Shown one piece after another: positions 17,968-27,371 of a stretch of DNA of 64,000 bases. The notes under the pieces are model-generated. The model saw only the letters and a list, made by a program, of their open reading frames with translations. It ran no database searches and was not told the origin of the DNA. The DNA is taken from the NCBI RefSeq assembly GCF_035825295.1, contig NZ_JAYMGI010000002.1:4407001-4471000 (forward strand), in the 5' to 3' direction. A program made the translations under genes and the position numbers. Source of the stretch: Actinacidiphila sp. DG2A-62. Its GTDB lineage: Bacteria; Actinomycetota; Actinomycetes; Streptomycetales; Streptomycetaceae. The first letter of the stretch is position 1; each line of letters starts with the position of its first letter.

Positions 17968-20570
17968 GTGACGACAAGGGACGGGCGAACGCGCGTGGGC
18001 GAGGCGGCACAGGCACCCGGCACACCTCCGTCCGCCCGCCGCCGGAGGCCCAGGGCCGCCGCGCTGCTCGCCGGCGCCACGGTGCTCGCCGGGCTGCTGC
18101 AGGGCGTCCAGGCGACCGGCTCGCAGGCGCGGGAACCCGACCGGGCGGACCCGCCCGCGGCGGCCCGGACGGCCCCGCAGAGCGCCTCGCGAACCCTGTC
18201 CGCGACAGCGTCCACCGCGACCTCGGCGACGGCGTCCACCGCGGCGTCCGCCACCGCCTCTGCGGCGTCCGCCACCGCCTCTGCGGCGTCCGCCACCGCC
18301 TCTGCGGCGTCCACCACCGCCTCCGCGGCCTCCTTCACCACCGCGGCGCCCACCGGCTCGCACACCGCCACGGTCTACCTCGACTCCGTCACCCCGCGGG
18401 TCCCGACCAAGGACGACTCGGTGACCGTCTCCGGCACCCTGGTGAACAACTCCAAGGTGACGATCACCCATGCGCACATGGCCCTGATGGTCGGCCCGCA
18501 GGGTCCGCTGACCAGCCGCAGCGCGATGAAGGCCGCCGTCTCCCGCAGCGGCTACGTCAGCGCCAAGGACGGCGACGAGATCGCCGACCACGTCGCGGAG
18601 CTGGCCGACGTCCCGGCCGGCGCCGGCGCCTCCTTCAGCCTCAAGGTCCCGGTCAGCGCGCTCGACCTCGGCTCCACCGGCGTCTACCAGCTCGGCGTCG
18701 TGCTGGAGGGCCGCACCTCGGTCGAGCCCTGGCAGCACGCGCTGGGCATCAAGCGCACGTTCCTGCCCTGGTACGCCGACGGGGAGAGCGCCAAGCCGAC
18801 CCGCATCACTTACCTGTGGCCGCTCACCGACCGGCCGCACATCGCCGCCCGCGGCGACATCGACTCCCAGCAGAACCCGATCTTCCTCGACGACGACCTG
18901 GCCACAGAGCTGGCGCCCGGGGCCGGCTCCAGGTGATGGTGGACCTCGCCAAGAACCTCCCGGTCACCTGGGTCGTCGACCCCGACCTGCTGGCCACCGT
19001 CGAGGCGATGACCAAGGGCTACCGGGTCGCCGGTCCCGGCGGGGACGTCACCCACAGCACCCCGGGCACCGGCGCGGCGCTGGCCACCCAGTGGCTGAAC
19101 GCCCTCAGAGGCGCGGTCACCGGCGACGAGGTGATCGCCCTGCCCTTCGGCGACACCGACCTCGCCTCGCTGGCCCACAACGGCCTGCACGTGCCCGGCA
19201 GCGTCGCCGGACTGAAGACCGCGACCCAGCTGGGCCAGGTCACGGTCGGCACCATCCTCGGCATCAAGCCGACCTCCGGCGTCGGCTGGCCGGTGGACGG
19301 CGCGATCGACCCGTCGATCGTGGCGGCGGCCAAGGCCGGCGGCGACGACCGGATCATCGCGCGCAGCGACCACTTCCCCGAGAACACGCTGGAGTACACG
19401 CCGACCGCCGCCCGGCCGGTGAGCGGCATGACCGCGGTGGTCGCGGACTCCTCGCTGTCCACCGCGTTCAGCGGCGACATGCTGAACGCGCAGGCCTCCG
19501 ACCAGGCGGTCCAGAGCTTCGTCGCGCAGACCCTGCTGATCACCATGCAGGCGCCGGAGAAACAGCGGACCCTCCTCGTCGCGCCGCAGCGCCGGCCCAC
19601 CGTCTCCCAGGCGCAGGCGATGGCAGAGGCCATCCGCACGGTGGACGACGACGGCAGCCGCTGGTCGCAGACCGTGGACTTCGGCACCGCGGCCTCGGCG
19701 CACGCCGACTCCCGGGTCTCCCACCGGGTGCCGGCCGCGGCCTCCTACCCCAAGGCACTGCGCGCACGGGAGCTGCCCGCCTCCGCCTTCCGGCAGCTGC
19801 GCACCGACCAGGACCGGGTCAACGAGTTCGTGGTGATCCTCACCATCAAGGACCGGGTGAGCGTGCCGTTCCGCAACGCCGAGATGCGGGCGATGTCCAC
19901 CGGCTGGCGCCCCGACCCCTCCGGCGGCTCGTCCCCGGGCGGCGGACCGGACGCCAAGAGCTACCTGGACGCGATCGGCGTCTACTTCACCGACCTGATC
20001 AACGCCGTCCACATCATCGACAAGAAGACCGCGCTGACCCTGTCGGGCCGCAGCGGCACGATTCCGGTCACGGTGAAGAACGAGCTGAGCCAGCCCATCA
20101 CCGGGCTGGTGCTGCGGCTCACCTCCAGCACCAACATCCGGCTGGAGATCAAGAACCCCGACCAGCCGATCAGCATCGACGGCGGCCACACCCGTACCCT
20201 GAAGTTCCAGACCAAGGCCAGCGCCAACGGCGCCGTCTGGGTCAACGCCGCGCTCTACGGCCCCGACGGCAGGATCTACGGCAGCAGCGGCATCCAGTTC
20301 GAGATCAAGGTCACCAAGGTGACCGACCTGGTGATGCTGATCATCGCGGGCGGTCTCCTGCTGCTGGTGCTCGCGGGCGTACGGATCTACCGTCAACGTA
20401 AGCGCCAGGCCGCTTCGGACGGCGGCGGGGACGACGGCGCCGGCGGCGGAGAGGGCAGCGACACGGAAGAAGAGGACGGCGGGGACCCCGGGCACCCGGG
20501 TGACCCTGTGGCTGACACCGGCCAGGAAAGTCCGGAGCCGTCCCCGGCAGGTGAGAAGGTGGACGGATAG
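17968..20570 (+). CDS. DUF6049-family secreted/membrane-anchored protein (one frameshift)
   Basis: The intended product is about 867 aa. A signal peptide lies near residues 25-50 (AAALLAGATVLAGLLQGVQA). It is followed by an Ala/Ser/Thr repeat tract and a large extracellular part beginning TATVYLDSVTPRVPTKDDSVTVSGTLVNNS. A C-terminal membrane anchor (LVMLIIAGGLLLLVLAGVRIY) ends in a basic then acidic tail. The family sits between cca and murJ in actinobacteria and is thought to act in the envelope; its biochemical role is unknown to me. The first frame stops at 18936. One extra G in the G4 run 18919-18922 gives LAPGGRLQVMVDLAKNLPVTWVVDPDLLATVEAM. The start is GTG at 17968, with GTG 17995 possible. 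It ends 26 bp before murJ. Confidence 0.85.
18241..18324 (+). repeat. 21-bp tandem repeat in the DUF6049 gene
   Basis: Four units of a 21-mer beginning GCGGCGTCCGCCACC follow each other at 18241-18261, 18262-18282, 18283-18303 and a diverged 18304-18324. They encode A-A-S-A-T-A-S repeats in the linker after the signal peptide. The period is a multiple of three, so copy number can vary without a frameshift. Confidence 0.85.
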
Positions 20571-20596
20571 CCGGCGGACAATAAGGTGGGGCACTG

Positions 20597-23149
20597 ATGA
20601 ACGCGCCGTATGACGGTGATCGCGACTCTGCGGGCCAGGTGCCTCCCACGCCCGAGCAGCGTCCCACGCCACCCGACCCGTACCTGCAGAACACCTACGC
20701 CTACGACCCGTACCAGCAGCAGGACCCGGCGGCGCAGGACCCGGTGGGCGAGGCGCTGTACGACCGCGCCGCGCACCCGCCGCCCCCGCCGTCACCGGAC
20801 GGGGGCAGGCACTGGCAGCAGGGGGCGTACCCGCAGACGCCGTACGGCGACGATCCGTCGACCCGCTACGTCGGCGTGGACGGACTGGTCGGTCAGGCTC
20901 GCCCGGAGGACCCGCAGTACGACGCGTATGAGCACCTCTTCCGCGACCAGCGGCAGCCGGGCGGCGGTCCGCAGGACCCGGGGCAGTACCCCGAGCAGCA
21001 CTACCAGCCGCCGCCCCCGCAGCAGTACGCCGACCCGCAGCAGCAGTACGCCGATCCGCAGCAGTACCAGGCAGCGCAGCAGCAGACGCCGCAGGCGCCG
21101 TACGGACAGCAGCAGTACGACCAGCCGCGGCAGCAGGACCCGCGGCAGGGGTACTTCCAGCAGCCGCAGCAGGACTATGCCGCCTACCCGCAGTACCAGG
21201 GCTGGGGGCAGACCTACCAGGCGTGGGACAACACCGGCACCGGCTTCTCCGAGCCGGTCTACGGCGAGCCCGCGTACGGCCCGCCGGTGTACTACCAGGG
21301 CGGCCAGTACCTCGGCCCCGACTACGGGCAGGAGCAGGGCGGCCGGCAGCAGTACGCCGAGCCCGGCTACGCCGATCCGCGGCCCGGCGCGTACCAGCAG
21401 CCGCCCGGCGGCCCGGACGAGGGGCTCGACGCGGGTCCGGCGACCGGCACGATGCCGCCGGTGCCACAGGACGGCACCGGGCAGATGCCCGCCGTCCAGC
21501 AGGCGCCCGCCGGGCGGGCCGGCGGCATCCTGAAGTCCAGCGCGCTGATGGCCGCCGGCACCCTGGTTTCACGTGTGACCGGCTTCGTCCGCACCCTGGT
21601 GATCGCCGCGGCGATCGGCGTCGCCACCCTCGGCGACTCCTACGCCGTCGCCAACACCCTGCCGACGATGATCTACATCCTCACCATCGGCGGCGGTCTG
21701 AACTCGGTCTTCGTGCCGCAGCTCGTGCGCGCGATGAAGGACGACGACGACGGCGGCCAGGCGTACGCCAACCGGCTGCTGACCGTCGTGATGGTGGTGC
21801 TCGGCGGCATCGTCGCGATCACGGTGGTCGGCGCGCCGCTGCTGATCCGGCTGATGTCCGCGAAGATCGCGGCCAATCCCGACACCTACGACGTGGCCAT
21901 CGCCTTCGCCCGCTACTGCCTGCCGACCATCTTCTTCATGGGCGTGCACGTGGTGATGGGCCAGGTGCTCAACGCGCGCGGCCGGTTCGGCGCGATGATG
22001 TGGACCCCGGTCCTGAACAACGTCGTGGTGATCTTCACCTTCCTGATGTTCATCTGGGTCTACGGCCCCTACAGCACCACCCGGATGGACGCGACGACCA
22101 TCACGCCCGAGGGCACCCGGCTGCTGGGCATCGGCACGCTGCTCGGCCTGGTCGTCCAGTCGCTGGCGATGCTGCCCTACCTGCGGGACGCGGGCTTCAG
22201 GTTCCGGCCGCGGTTCGACTGGCGCGGCCACGGCCTGGGCAAGGCCGCCAAGCTCGCCAAGTGGACGTTCTTCTTCGTGCTGGCCAACCAGGCGGGTCTG
22301 ATCGTGGTCACCCAGCTGGCCACCTGGGCGGGCGCCGACGCCGACAAGAGCGGCTACCAGGGCACCGGCATCACCGCGTACAACAACGCCCTGCTGATCT
22401 GGCAGATGCCACAGGCCATCATCACCGTCTCGGTGATGGCGGCGGTGCTGCCGCGGATCTCGCGGGCGGCCGCCGACGGCGACATCACCGCCGTCCGCGA
22501 CGACATCTCCTACGGGCTGCGCACCTCGGCGGTGGCGATCGTGCCGGCCGCCTTCGCCTTCCTGGCGCTCGGCGTGCCGATGTGCGCGCTGCTGTACGCC
22601 AGCACGGGCGCGGAGTCGGCGCGCAACATCGGCTTCATCCTGATGGCCTTCGGCGTCGGCCTGATCCCGTTCTCCGCCCAGTACGTCATCCTGCGCGGCT
22701 TCTACGCCTTCGAGGACACCCGGACGCCCTTCTACAACACGGTGGTCGTCGCGGTCGTCAACGCGGCGGCCTCGGCGCTGTGCTTCCTCACCCTGCCGGC
22801 CCGCTGGGCCGTGGTCGGCATGGCCTTCTCCTACGGGCTGGCCTACGCGGTGGGCGTGCGGGTGGCGGCGAAGCGGCTGCGCGGGCGGCTGCGCGGCGAT
22901 CTGGACGGCCGCCGGGTGCTGCGGACCTACGCCCGTCTGGCGGGCGCCTGCGTCCCCGCCTCGATCGTCGCCGGCATCGCGGTCTACGTGATCACCCACT
23001 CGCTCGGCAGCGGCCCGGTGGGCGCGCTGGCCGCCCTGGTGGTCGGCGGCGTGCTGCTGCTCGGCCTGTTCGTGGCCGCGGCCAAGCGAATGAGGATCGA
23101 GGAGATGACCGCGATGATGGGCATGGTCAGGGGCCGGCTCGGCCGCTGA
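20597..23149 (+). CDS. murJ: Lipid II flippase MurJ (MviN)
   Basis: This 850-aa protein translocates lipid II across the membrane for peptidoglycan synthesis. Residues 1-300 are an unusual cytosolic extension rich in Gln, Pro and Tyr (repeats such as QQYADPQQ). The MOP-superfamily core follows with about 14 membrane spans: ILKSSALMAAGTLVSRVTGFVRTLVIAAAIG, NTLPTMIYILTIGGGLNSVFVPQLVRAM, ARYCLPTIFFMGVHVVMGQVLNARGRFGAMMWTPVLNNVVVI and GLIPFSAQYVILRGFYAFEDTRTPF. These Arg- and Asn-containing stretches are hallmarks of MurJ. Start ATG at 20597. It is followed by the separate pseudokinase gene; in mycobacteria the corresponding pseudokinase is fused to MviN. Confidence 0.95.
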   Translation: MNAPYDGDRDSAGQVPPTPEQRPTPPDPYLQNTYAYDPYQQQDPAAQDPVGEALYDRAAHPPPPPSPDGGRHWQQGAYPQTPYGDDPSTRYVGVDGLVGQARPEDPQYDAYEHLFRDQRQPGGGPQDPGQYPEQHYQPPPPQQYADPQQQYADPQQYQAAQQQTPQAPYGQQQYDQPRQQDPRQGYFQQPQQDYAAYPQYQGWGQTYQAWDNTGTGFSEPVYGEPAYGPPVYYQGGQYLGPDYGQEQGGRQQYAEPGYADPRPGAYQQPPGGPDEGLDAGPATGTMPPVPQDGTGQMPAVQQAPAGRAGGILKSSALMAAGTLVSRVTGFVRTLVIAAAIGVATLGDSYAVANTLPTMIYILTIGGGLNSVFVPQLVRAMKDDDDGGQAYANRLLTVVMVVLGGIVAITVVGAPLLIRLMSAKIAANPDTYDVAIAFARYCLPTIFFMGVHVVMGQVLNARGRFGAMMWTPVLNNVVVIFTFLMFIWVYGPYSTTRMDATTITPEGTRLLGIGTLLGLVVQSLAMLPYLRDAGFRFRPRFDWRGHGLGKAAKLAKWTFFFVLANQAGLIVVTQLATWAGADADKSGYQGTGITAYNNALLIWQMPQAIITVSVMAAVLPRISRAAADGDITAVRDDISYGLRTSAVAIVPAAFAFLALGVPMCALLYASTGAESARNIGFILMAFGVGLIPFSAQYVILRGFYAFEDTRTPFYNTVVVAVVNAAASALCFLTLPARWAVVGMAFSYGLAYAVGVRVAAKRLRGRLRGDLDGRRVLRTYARLAGACVPASIVAGIAVYVITHSLGSGPVGALAALVVGGVLLLGLFVAAAKRMRIEEMTAMMGMVRGRLGR

Positions 23150-23315
23150 GGGGCAGGCGCGGCCTTCCCGGGCGCGTGCCGCGCAACCTTCACGCCCCAC
23201 CGTGTGTCGTGCATAGAGCAGGAGTGCGGGCACAATTGTCTTCGGCGTCTTCGGTGCCTTCGGTGCCTTCGGGTTGATGTGGGATCGCGCAATGGATGGG
23301 GAGGCAGGAACGACG

Positions 23316-25352
23316 GTGGCGGATCGGAGCACGGCCGCCGTCGGAGTGGCCAACGAGGGCGGCGAGGGGTCGCCCGCCGTCCAGCAGGGCGGCGCCACAT
23401 CCGACGGCGGGACGACGGACGACCAGACCAGCGGCAGCGGACCCGTCGGCGCGGGGGACGGTCAGGAGGACAAGCCCCAGGACAGGCCCGAGGGTGCGCG
23501 CGAGGACGAAGGCGCCGGGAGCGACACGGACGACGAGGCCGGGACGCCCGAGAAGGCAGGCGAGCCCGAGAAGACCGGGACGGCCGAGAAGACCGGGAGT
23601 GGCACGGGCGGGAGCGGGAAGGCGACGCCGGGAGATCCGGAGGCCACCGAGCCCATGGCGTCCCTGGACGCCTTCGACACGCTGGAGGAGCCCGCCGTCA
23701 CCGCGAAGCCCGCCGTCGACGAGAAGCCCGGCACCGCCACGAAGCCCGGCACCGCCGCCAAGCCCGGCAGCGCCACGAAGCCCGGCGCCACCGAGAAGCC
23801 CGCGGCTGCGGCCAAGGCGGCGGTGCGGGAGCTGCACAGCGGTCACAAGCTCGCGCGCCGCTACCAGTTGGAGGAGTGCGTCACCCGCGTCGACGGCTTC
23901 AGCAGCTGGCGCGCGGTGGACGAGAAGCTGCGCCGGGCGGTGGGCATCCACATCCTGCCCGCCGACCACGAGCGCTCCCGTGCCGTGCTGGCCGCCGCCC
24001 GCTCCGCCGCGCTGCTCGGCGATCCCCGCTTCGTCCAGGTCCTCGACGCCGTCGAGGAGAACGACCTGGTCTACGTCATCCACGAGTGGCTGCCCGACGC
24101 GGTCTCGCTGGCCGACCTGCTGGCCGCCGGGCCGCTGGAGCCGCACGAGGCGTACCAGATGGTCAGCCAGGTCTCCCAGGGCATGTCCGCGGCGCACCGC
24201 GAGGGCCTGGCGCACCTGCGGCTCGACCCCGGGGCCGTGCTGCGCACCGTCTCCGGGCAGTACCGCATCCGCGGCCTCGCGGTCGCCGCCGCGCTGCGCG
24301 GCCTCAGCTCGGAGCGCCCGCAGCGCCAGGACACCGAGGCGATCGGTGCGCTGCTCTACGCCTCCCTCACCCAGCGCTGGCCGTACGAGGAGGACGCGCA
24401 CGGTCTCACCGGGCTGCCCAAGGGCGTCGGTCTGGTCGCCCCCGACCAGGTCCGCGCGGGCGTGCACCGGGGTCTGTCCGAGGTCGCCATCCGCGCCCTG
24501 GTGAACGACGGCGCGACGGCCTCCCGCGAGGAGCCGCCGTGCACCACGCCGGAGGAGCTCGCCAAGGCGGTCGCCGCGGTGCCGCGCATCCGGCCGCCGG
24601 AGCAGGCGCCGCCGGTCTACCAGCCCACCGCGTTCCAGCCGCCCCCGCCGCAGCCCCGGGGCGCCACCCGCGCCCCCGCCCCGGTGCCGGCGCCGCCGCC
24701 CGCCCTGCCCGGCCGCACCGGGCGCGCGCTGAAGTGGGCGGTGTCCGCCCTGGTGATCGTCGCCATCGGGCTGGGCAGCTGGCAGCTCGCGGACGCGCTG
24801 AAGTCCCGCGAGGACCAGTCGACCAAGACCCCGCCGACCACGGGACAGAAGGCCGGGGGGAACCCGACGCAGTCGGCCGCTCCCCAGCCGATCACCATCG
24901 CGGACGCCAAGGAGTTCTCCCTCGACGGCGCCTTCCAGAACTCCGACAACGTCGGGACCACCTACGACAAGGACCCCTCCACCTACTGGCGGACGAAGTC
25001 GTACCACGGAGGACCGACGCTGGCGCCGTACAAGCCGGGTGTCGGTGTGGTCTACGACCTCGGCTCGCGGCAGACGGTCCGCTCCGCCGAGCTGGACGTC
25101 CTCTACCCGGGCGACCACACCTCGGTCACCCTGTACGCGGCGTCGTCGTTCTCCACCTCGACCCCGCTGTCGCAGATGACGAAGCTCGGGAGCGCCGAGA
25201 GCACCAGCAACACGATCAGGATCTCGGTCAAGGCGCCGCAGGCGACCCGCTACGTCGTCGTCTGGTTCACCGCCCTCCCGCACTCGGACGCGGACCAGTA
25301 CTCCGACGCGGGGTACAAGCAGGGGCTCGAAGAGGTCTCCTTCGCCGGCTGA
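23316..25352 (+). CDS. Membrane pseudokinase with an extracellular discoidin-like domain (MurJ partner)
   Basis: This is a 678-aa protein. Residues 1-165 form a charged low-complexity tail with KPG(T/S)A repeats. A protein-kinase-like fold follows (ELHSGHKLARRYQLEECVTRVDGFSSWRAVDEKLRRAVGIHILP ... VYVIHEWLPDAVSLADLLAAG ... AHREGLAHLRLDPGAVLRTVSGQYRIRG). The HRD loop is replaced by LRLDPGAV and DFG by IRGLA, so it is a pseudokinase. One span (LKWAVSALVIVAIGLGSWQLA) leads to an extracellular beta domain (FSLDGAFQNSDNVGTTYDKDPSTYWRTKSY) like discoidin/NPCBM sugar-binding folds. By analogy with mycobacterial MviN it may link wall synthesis to phospho-signalling. The start is taken as GTG 23316 (VADRSTAAVGVAN) after GGGGAGGCAGGA. 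Confidence 0.88.
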   Translation: MADRSTAAVGVANEGGEGSPAVQQGGATSDGGTTDDQTSGSGPVGAGDGQEDKPQDRPEGAREDEGAGSDTDDEAGTPEKAGEPEKTGTAEKTGSGTGGSGKATPGDPEATEPMASLDAFDTLEEPAVTAKPAVDEKPGTATKPGTAAKPGSATKPGATEKPAAAAKAAVRELHSGHKLARRYQLEECVTRVDGFSSWRAVDEKLRRAVGIHILPADHERSRAVLAAARSAALLGDPRFVQVLDAVEENDLVYVIHEWLPDAVSLADLLAAGPLEPHEAYQMVSQVSQGMSAAHREGLAHLRLDPGAVLRTVSGQYRIRGLAVAAALRGLSSERPQRQDTEAIGALLYASLTQRWPYEEDAHGLTGLPKGVGLVAPDQVRAGVHRGLSEVAIRALVNDGATASREEPPCTTPEELAKAVAAVPRIRPPEQAPPVYQPTAFQPPPPQPRGATRAPAPVPAPPPALPGRTGRALKWAVSALVIVAIGLGSWQLADALKSREDQSTKTPPTTGQKAGGNPTQSAAPQPITIADAKEFSLDGAFQNSDNVGTTYDKDPSTYWRTKSYHGGPTLAPYKPGVGVVYDLGSRQTVRSAELDVLYPGDHTSVTLYAASSFSTSTPLSQMTKLGSAESTSNTIRISVKAPQATRYVVVWFTALPHSDADQYSDAGYKQGLEEVSFAG

Positions 25353-25379
25353 GCCCGGTCCCGGTACGCGTGCCTCAAT

Positions 25380-25404
25380 GGGGGCCGGGTCCCGCCCGGC
25401 CCCC
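25380..25404 (+). terminator. Terminator after the pseudokinase gene
   Basis: A perfect 10-bp stem (GGGGGCCGGG at 25380-25389 with 25395-25404) and a 5-nt loop lie 27 nt past the stop codon, followed by more C residues. Confidence 0.65.
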
Positions 25405-25459
25405 CACGCACGTCCCGCCCCCGTCCTGGGGAGCCGGTTCCTTGCGGTGCGGACCTTCG

Positions 25460-25488
25460 TTGTGGCGCCATCACCGCGGGGATAGCAT
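25460..25488 (+). promoter_or_regulatory. Putative sigM promoter
   Basis: TTGTGG (25460-25465) and TAGCAT (25483-25488) are 17 bp apart, a fair match to a housekeeping-type promoter. They lie about 60 bp before the sigM start, after the upstream terminator. Confidence 0.45.
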
Positions 25489-25547
25489 GTGGGCGCGATT
25501 GGGGCCCGACACGTTCGCCCAGCGTGCACGGAACCGGGGAGCCGGCC

Positions 25548-26272
25548 TTGGAGGAGAACCCGCTCGGCGGCGTAGCCGACGCCGAGCTGCTCGCGCGGCA
25601 TGTCGCGGGCGATCCGGACGCCTTCGGGGAACTGGTCAGGCGGCACCGGGACCGGCTGTGGGCCGTGGCCCTGCGCACACTCGGGGACCGCGAGGAGGCG
25701 GCGGACGCCGTGCAGGACGCTCTGGTGTCGGCGTTCCGGGCCGCCCACACCTTCCGCGGTCAGTCGGCCGTGACCACCTGGCTGCACCGGATCACCGTGA
25801 ACGCCTGCCTCGACCGGGCCCGCAGGGCCGCCTCCCGGCGGACCGCCCCGGTCGCCGACGAGGAGAACTTCGAGGCTCTGATGGAGCCGCACGAGTCGGC
25901 GGAGGCGCCGGCCGAGCGGGGGAGCTGCACCGGGAGCTGCTGGCGGCGCTCGCCACGCTGCCGCCCGAGCAGCGGGCCGCGCTGGTGCTGGTCGACATGC
26001 AGGGTTATCCGGTGGCGGAGGCGGCCGAGGTGCTGGACGTCCCCGCCGGCACGGTGAAGAGCAGGTGTGCCCGCGGCCGGGCGCGGTTGCTGCCGCTCCT
26101 CGCCCATCTGCGACGGGACGCCACCCCGCCCGCGGCCGATCCGGTCGCCCGCCGAACCGGGGACGGACCCGCGCCGGCGGAGAACGGTGATCCCGCGCGG
26201 GGAAGGAACCGGACGGAGGGGACATCCGTCCCAGAGACGGGATCGGATCAGAGCGGAGGTGCACACCGATGA
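25548..26272 (+). CDS. sigM: ECF RNA polymerase sigma factor, SigM-type (one frameshift)
   Basis: The intended product is about 241 aa. Sigma-2 is present in DAFGELVRRHRDRLWAVALRTLGDREEAADAVQDALVSAFRAAHTFRGQSAVTTWLHRITVNACLDRARR. Sigma-4 is in the next frame as LLAALATLPPEQRAALVLVDMQGYPVAEAAEVLDVPAGTVKSRCARGRARL. The break is at the G5 run 25918-25922; a sixth G gives EAPAERGELHRELLAAL. A TTG at 25548 follows GGGGAG; GTG at 25524 is the alternative start. The stop overlaps the anti-sigma start (ATGA), so the pair is translationally coupled. The position before trxBA matches sigM of Streptomyces and mycobacteria, where it answers envelope or oxidative stress. Confidence 0.9.
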
Positions 26273-27243
26273 CGTCGACCACGGGCCAGGGCCCGCACCC
26301 CGAGGTCTCGGAGCTCTCCGACTGGTCCGAGGGCCTGCTGCCGGCCGAGCGCGAGGCGGTCGTCCGCGCGCACGTGGACGGCTGCGGACTGTGTGCGGAC
26401 GTCGTGGTCTCCCTGGAGGAGCTCCGGGGGCTGCTGGGCACGCTTCCGTCGGAGCCCATGCCGGCTGATGTCGCCGCGCGGATCGACGCGGCGCTCGCCG
26501 CGGAGACGGTCCTCGACGCGAGCGGCGACCGAGCGCCGGCGGCGGCGTCGGAGACCGCCCCCGAGTCGACGCTCGCGCATGTTCCACGTGAAACATCGAC
26601 CGGCGCCGGCACCGGCGCTCCCGGCGGACGGCCGGCCGCGCCGACCGCGCGGACCGCGCCGACCGGGCCGACCGGGCCGACCGGGGCGGCCGGGCCCGGG
26701 CGCACGGGCTCGACGCGCAGCGGTCACGGCGGCCGGGGGGCACGCCGCCGCCGGGCCCTGCTCACCGGCGGGTACGCGGCGGCCGTCCTGGCGCTGGGCG
26801 GAGTCGTCTACGGCATCGTCGAGGCCGGGGGGTCGTCGTCGAACGGCGCGCAGACGGACAGCTCCACCGCCAAGACCCAGGCGGGAGCGAGCGCCGGTTC
26901 CGCCGACTCCGTCGCGTCCTCGGTACGGGCGCTGCTGGCTCAGCAGCCGGGTCAGGACGGCGCCGCCACCGACCGCGGCAACTCGCCGATGCTGAGCAAG
27001 ACGCCGCATCCGGACGTGGCGCCGGCCGGCCCGACCGCCGTGCCGGCGTGCGTGCTGAGTGCCACGCACCGTGCCCAGCAGCCGATCGCCTCCGAGCGCG
27101 AGGTCTTCCAGGGCGTCGACGCGTACCTCCTCGTCCTGCCGCACCCGGCGGACAGCTCCCGGGTCGACGCCTTCGTGGTCAACGCCTCCTGCACGCCGGC
27201 CGCGCCGGGAACGGTTCTCTTCCGGAGCACCTACGCGCGGTGA
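26269..27243 (+). CDS. Zinc-finger anti-sigma factor of SigM
   Basis: This 324-aa single-pass membrane protein has an N-terminal ZAS-type anti-sigma domain with H35-x3-C39-x2-C42 (HVDGCGLC). It would hold SigM inactive at the membrane. A disordered linker (about 85-160) is Pro/Thr/Gly-rich (TAPTGPTGPTGAAGPG) and carries a parS site read as HVPRETS near residues 104-109. A membrane span follows (LLTGGYAAAVLALGGVVYGIV). The extracellular part has two Cys (PACVLSATHRAQQPIASEREVF ... VVNASCTPA). Its ATG overlaps the sigM stop by 4 bp. It precedes trxB. Confidence 0.88.
   Translation: MTSTTGQGPHPEVSELSDWSEGLLPAEREAVVRAHVDGCGLCADVVVSLEELRGLLGTLPSEPMPADVAARIDAALAAETVLDASGDRAPAAASETAPESTLAHVPRETSTGAGTGAPGGRPAAPTARTAPTGPTGPTGAAGPGRTGSTRSGHGGRGARRRRALLTGGYAAAVLALGGVVYGIVEAGGSSSNGAQTDSSTAKTQAGASAGSADSVASSVRALLAQQPGQDGAATDRGNSPMLSKTPHPDVAPAGPTAVPACVLSATHRAQQPIASEREVFQGVDAYLLVLPHPADSSRVDAFVVNASCTPAAPGTVLFRSTYAR
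26580..26595. promoter_or_regulatory. parS site inside the anti-sigma gene
   Basis: TGTTCCACGTGAAACA differs from the perfect palindrome at one position. It is read in frame as V-P-R-E-T within the flexible linker of the anti-sigma factor. Confidence 0.85.
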
Positions 27244-27285
27244 CCCGGCGCTCCGGCGCGCGTGCGTGAGCGGCTCGGCCCTCGG

Positions 27286-27311
27286 GGAATGCGGGACCCG
27301 TAGTATCCGTT
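27286..27311 (+). promoter_or_regulatory. Sigma-R promoter of trxBA
   Basis: GGAAT (27286-27290) and GTT (27309-27311) are separated by exactly 18 bp, a perfect match to the Streptomyces sigma-R consensus GGAAT-N18/19-GTT. It lies 61 bp before trxB. In S. coelicolor trxBA is a classic sigma-R (thiol-oxidative stress) target. Confidence 0.85.
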
Positions 27312-27371
27312 AGGCAGGACGAGAGTCCAGCCAGGGCCCCCAAGCAGTTCGCAGAGACGAGGAAACCACCC

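Noticed and set aside
21565-21578. GTTTCACGTGTGAC inside murJ, resembling parS
   Set aside because: It has two mismatches in the right half and encodes the conserved murJ segment LVSRVTG, so chance is sufficient.
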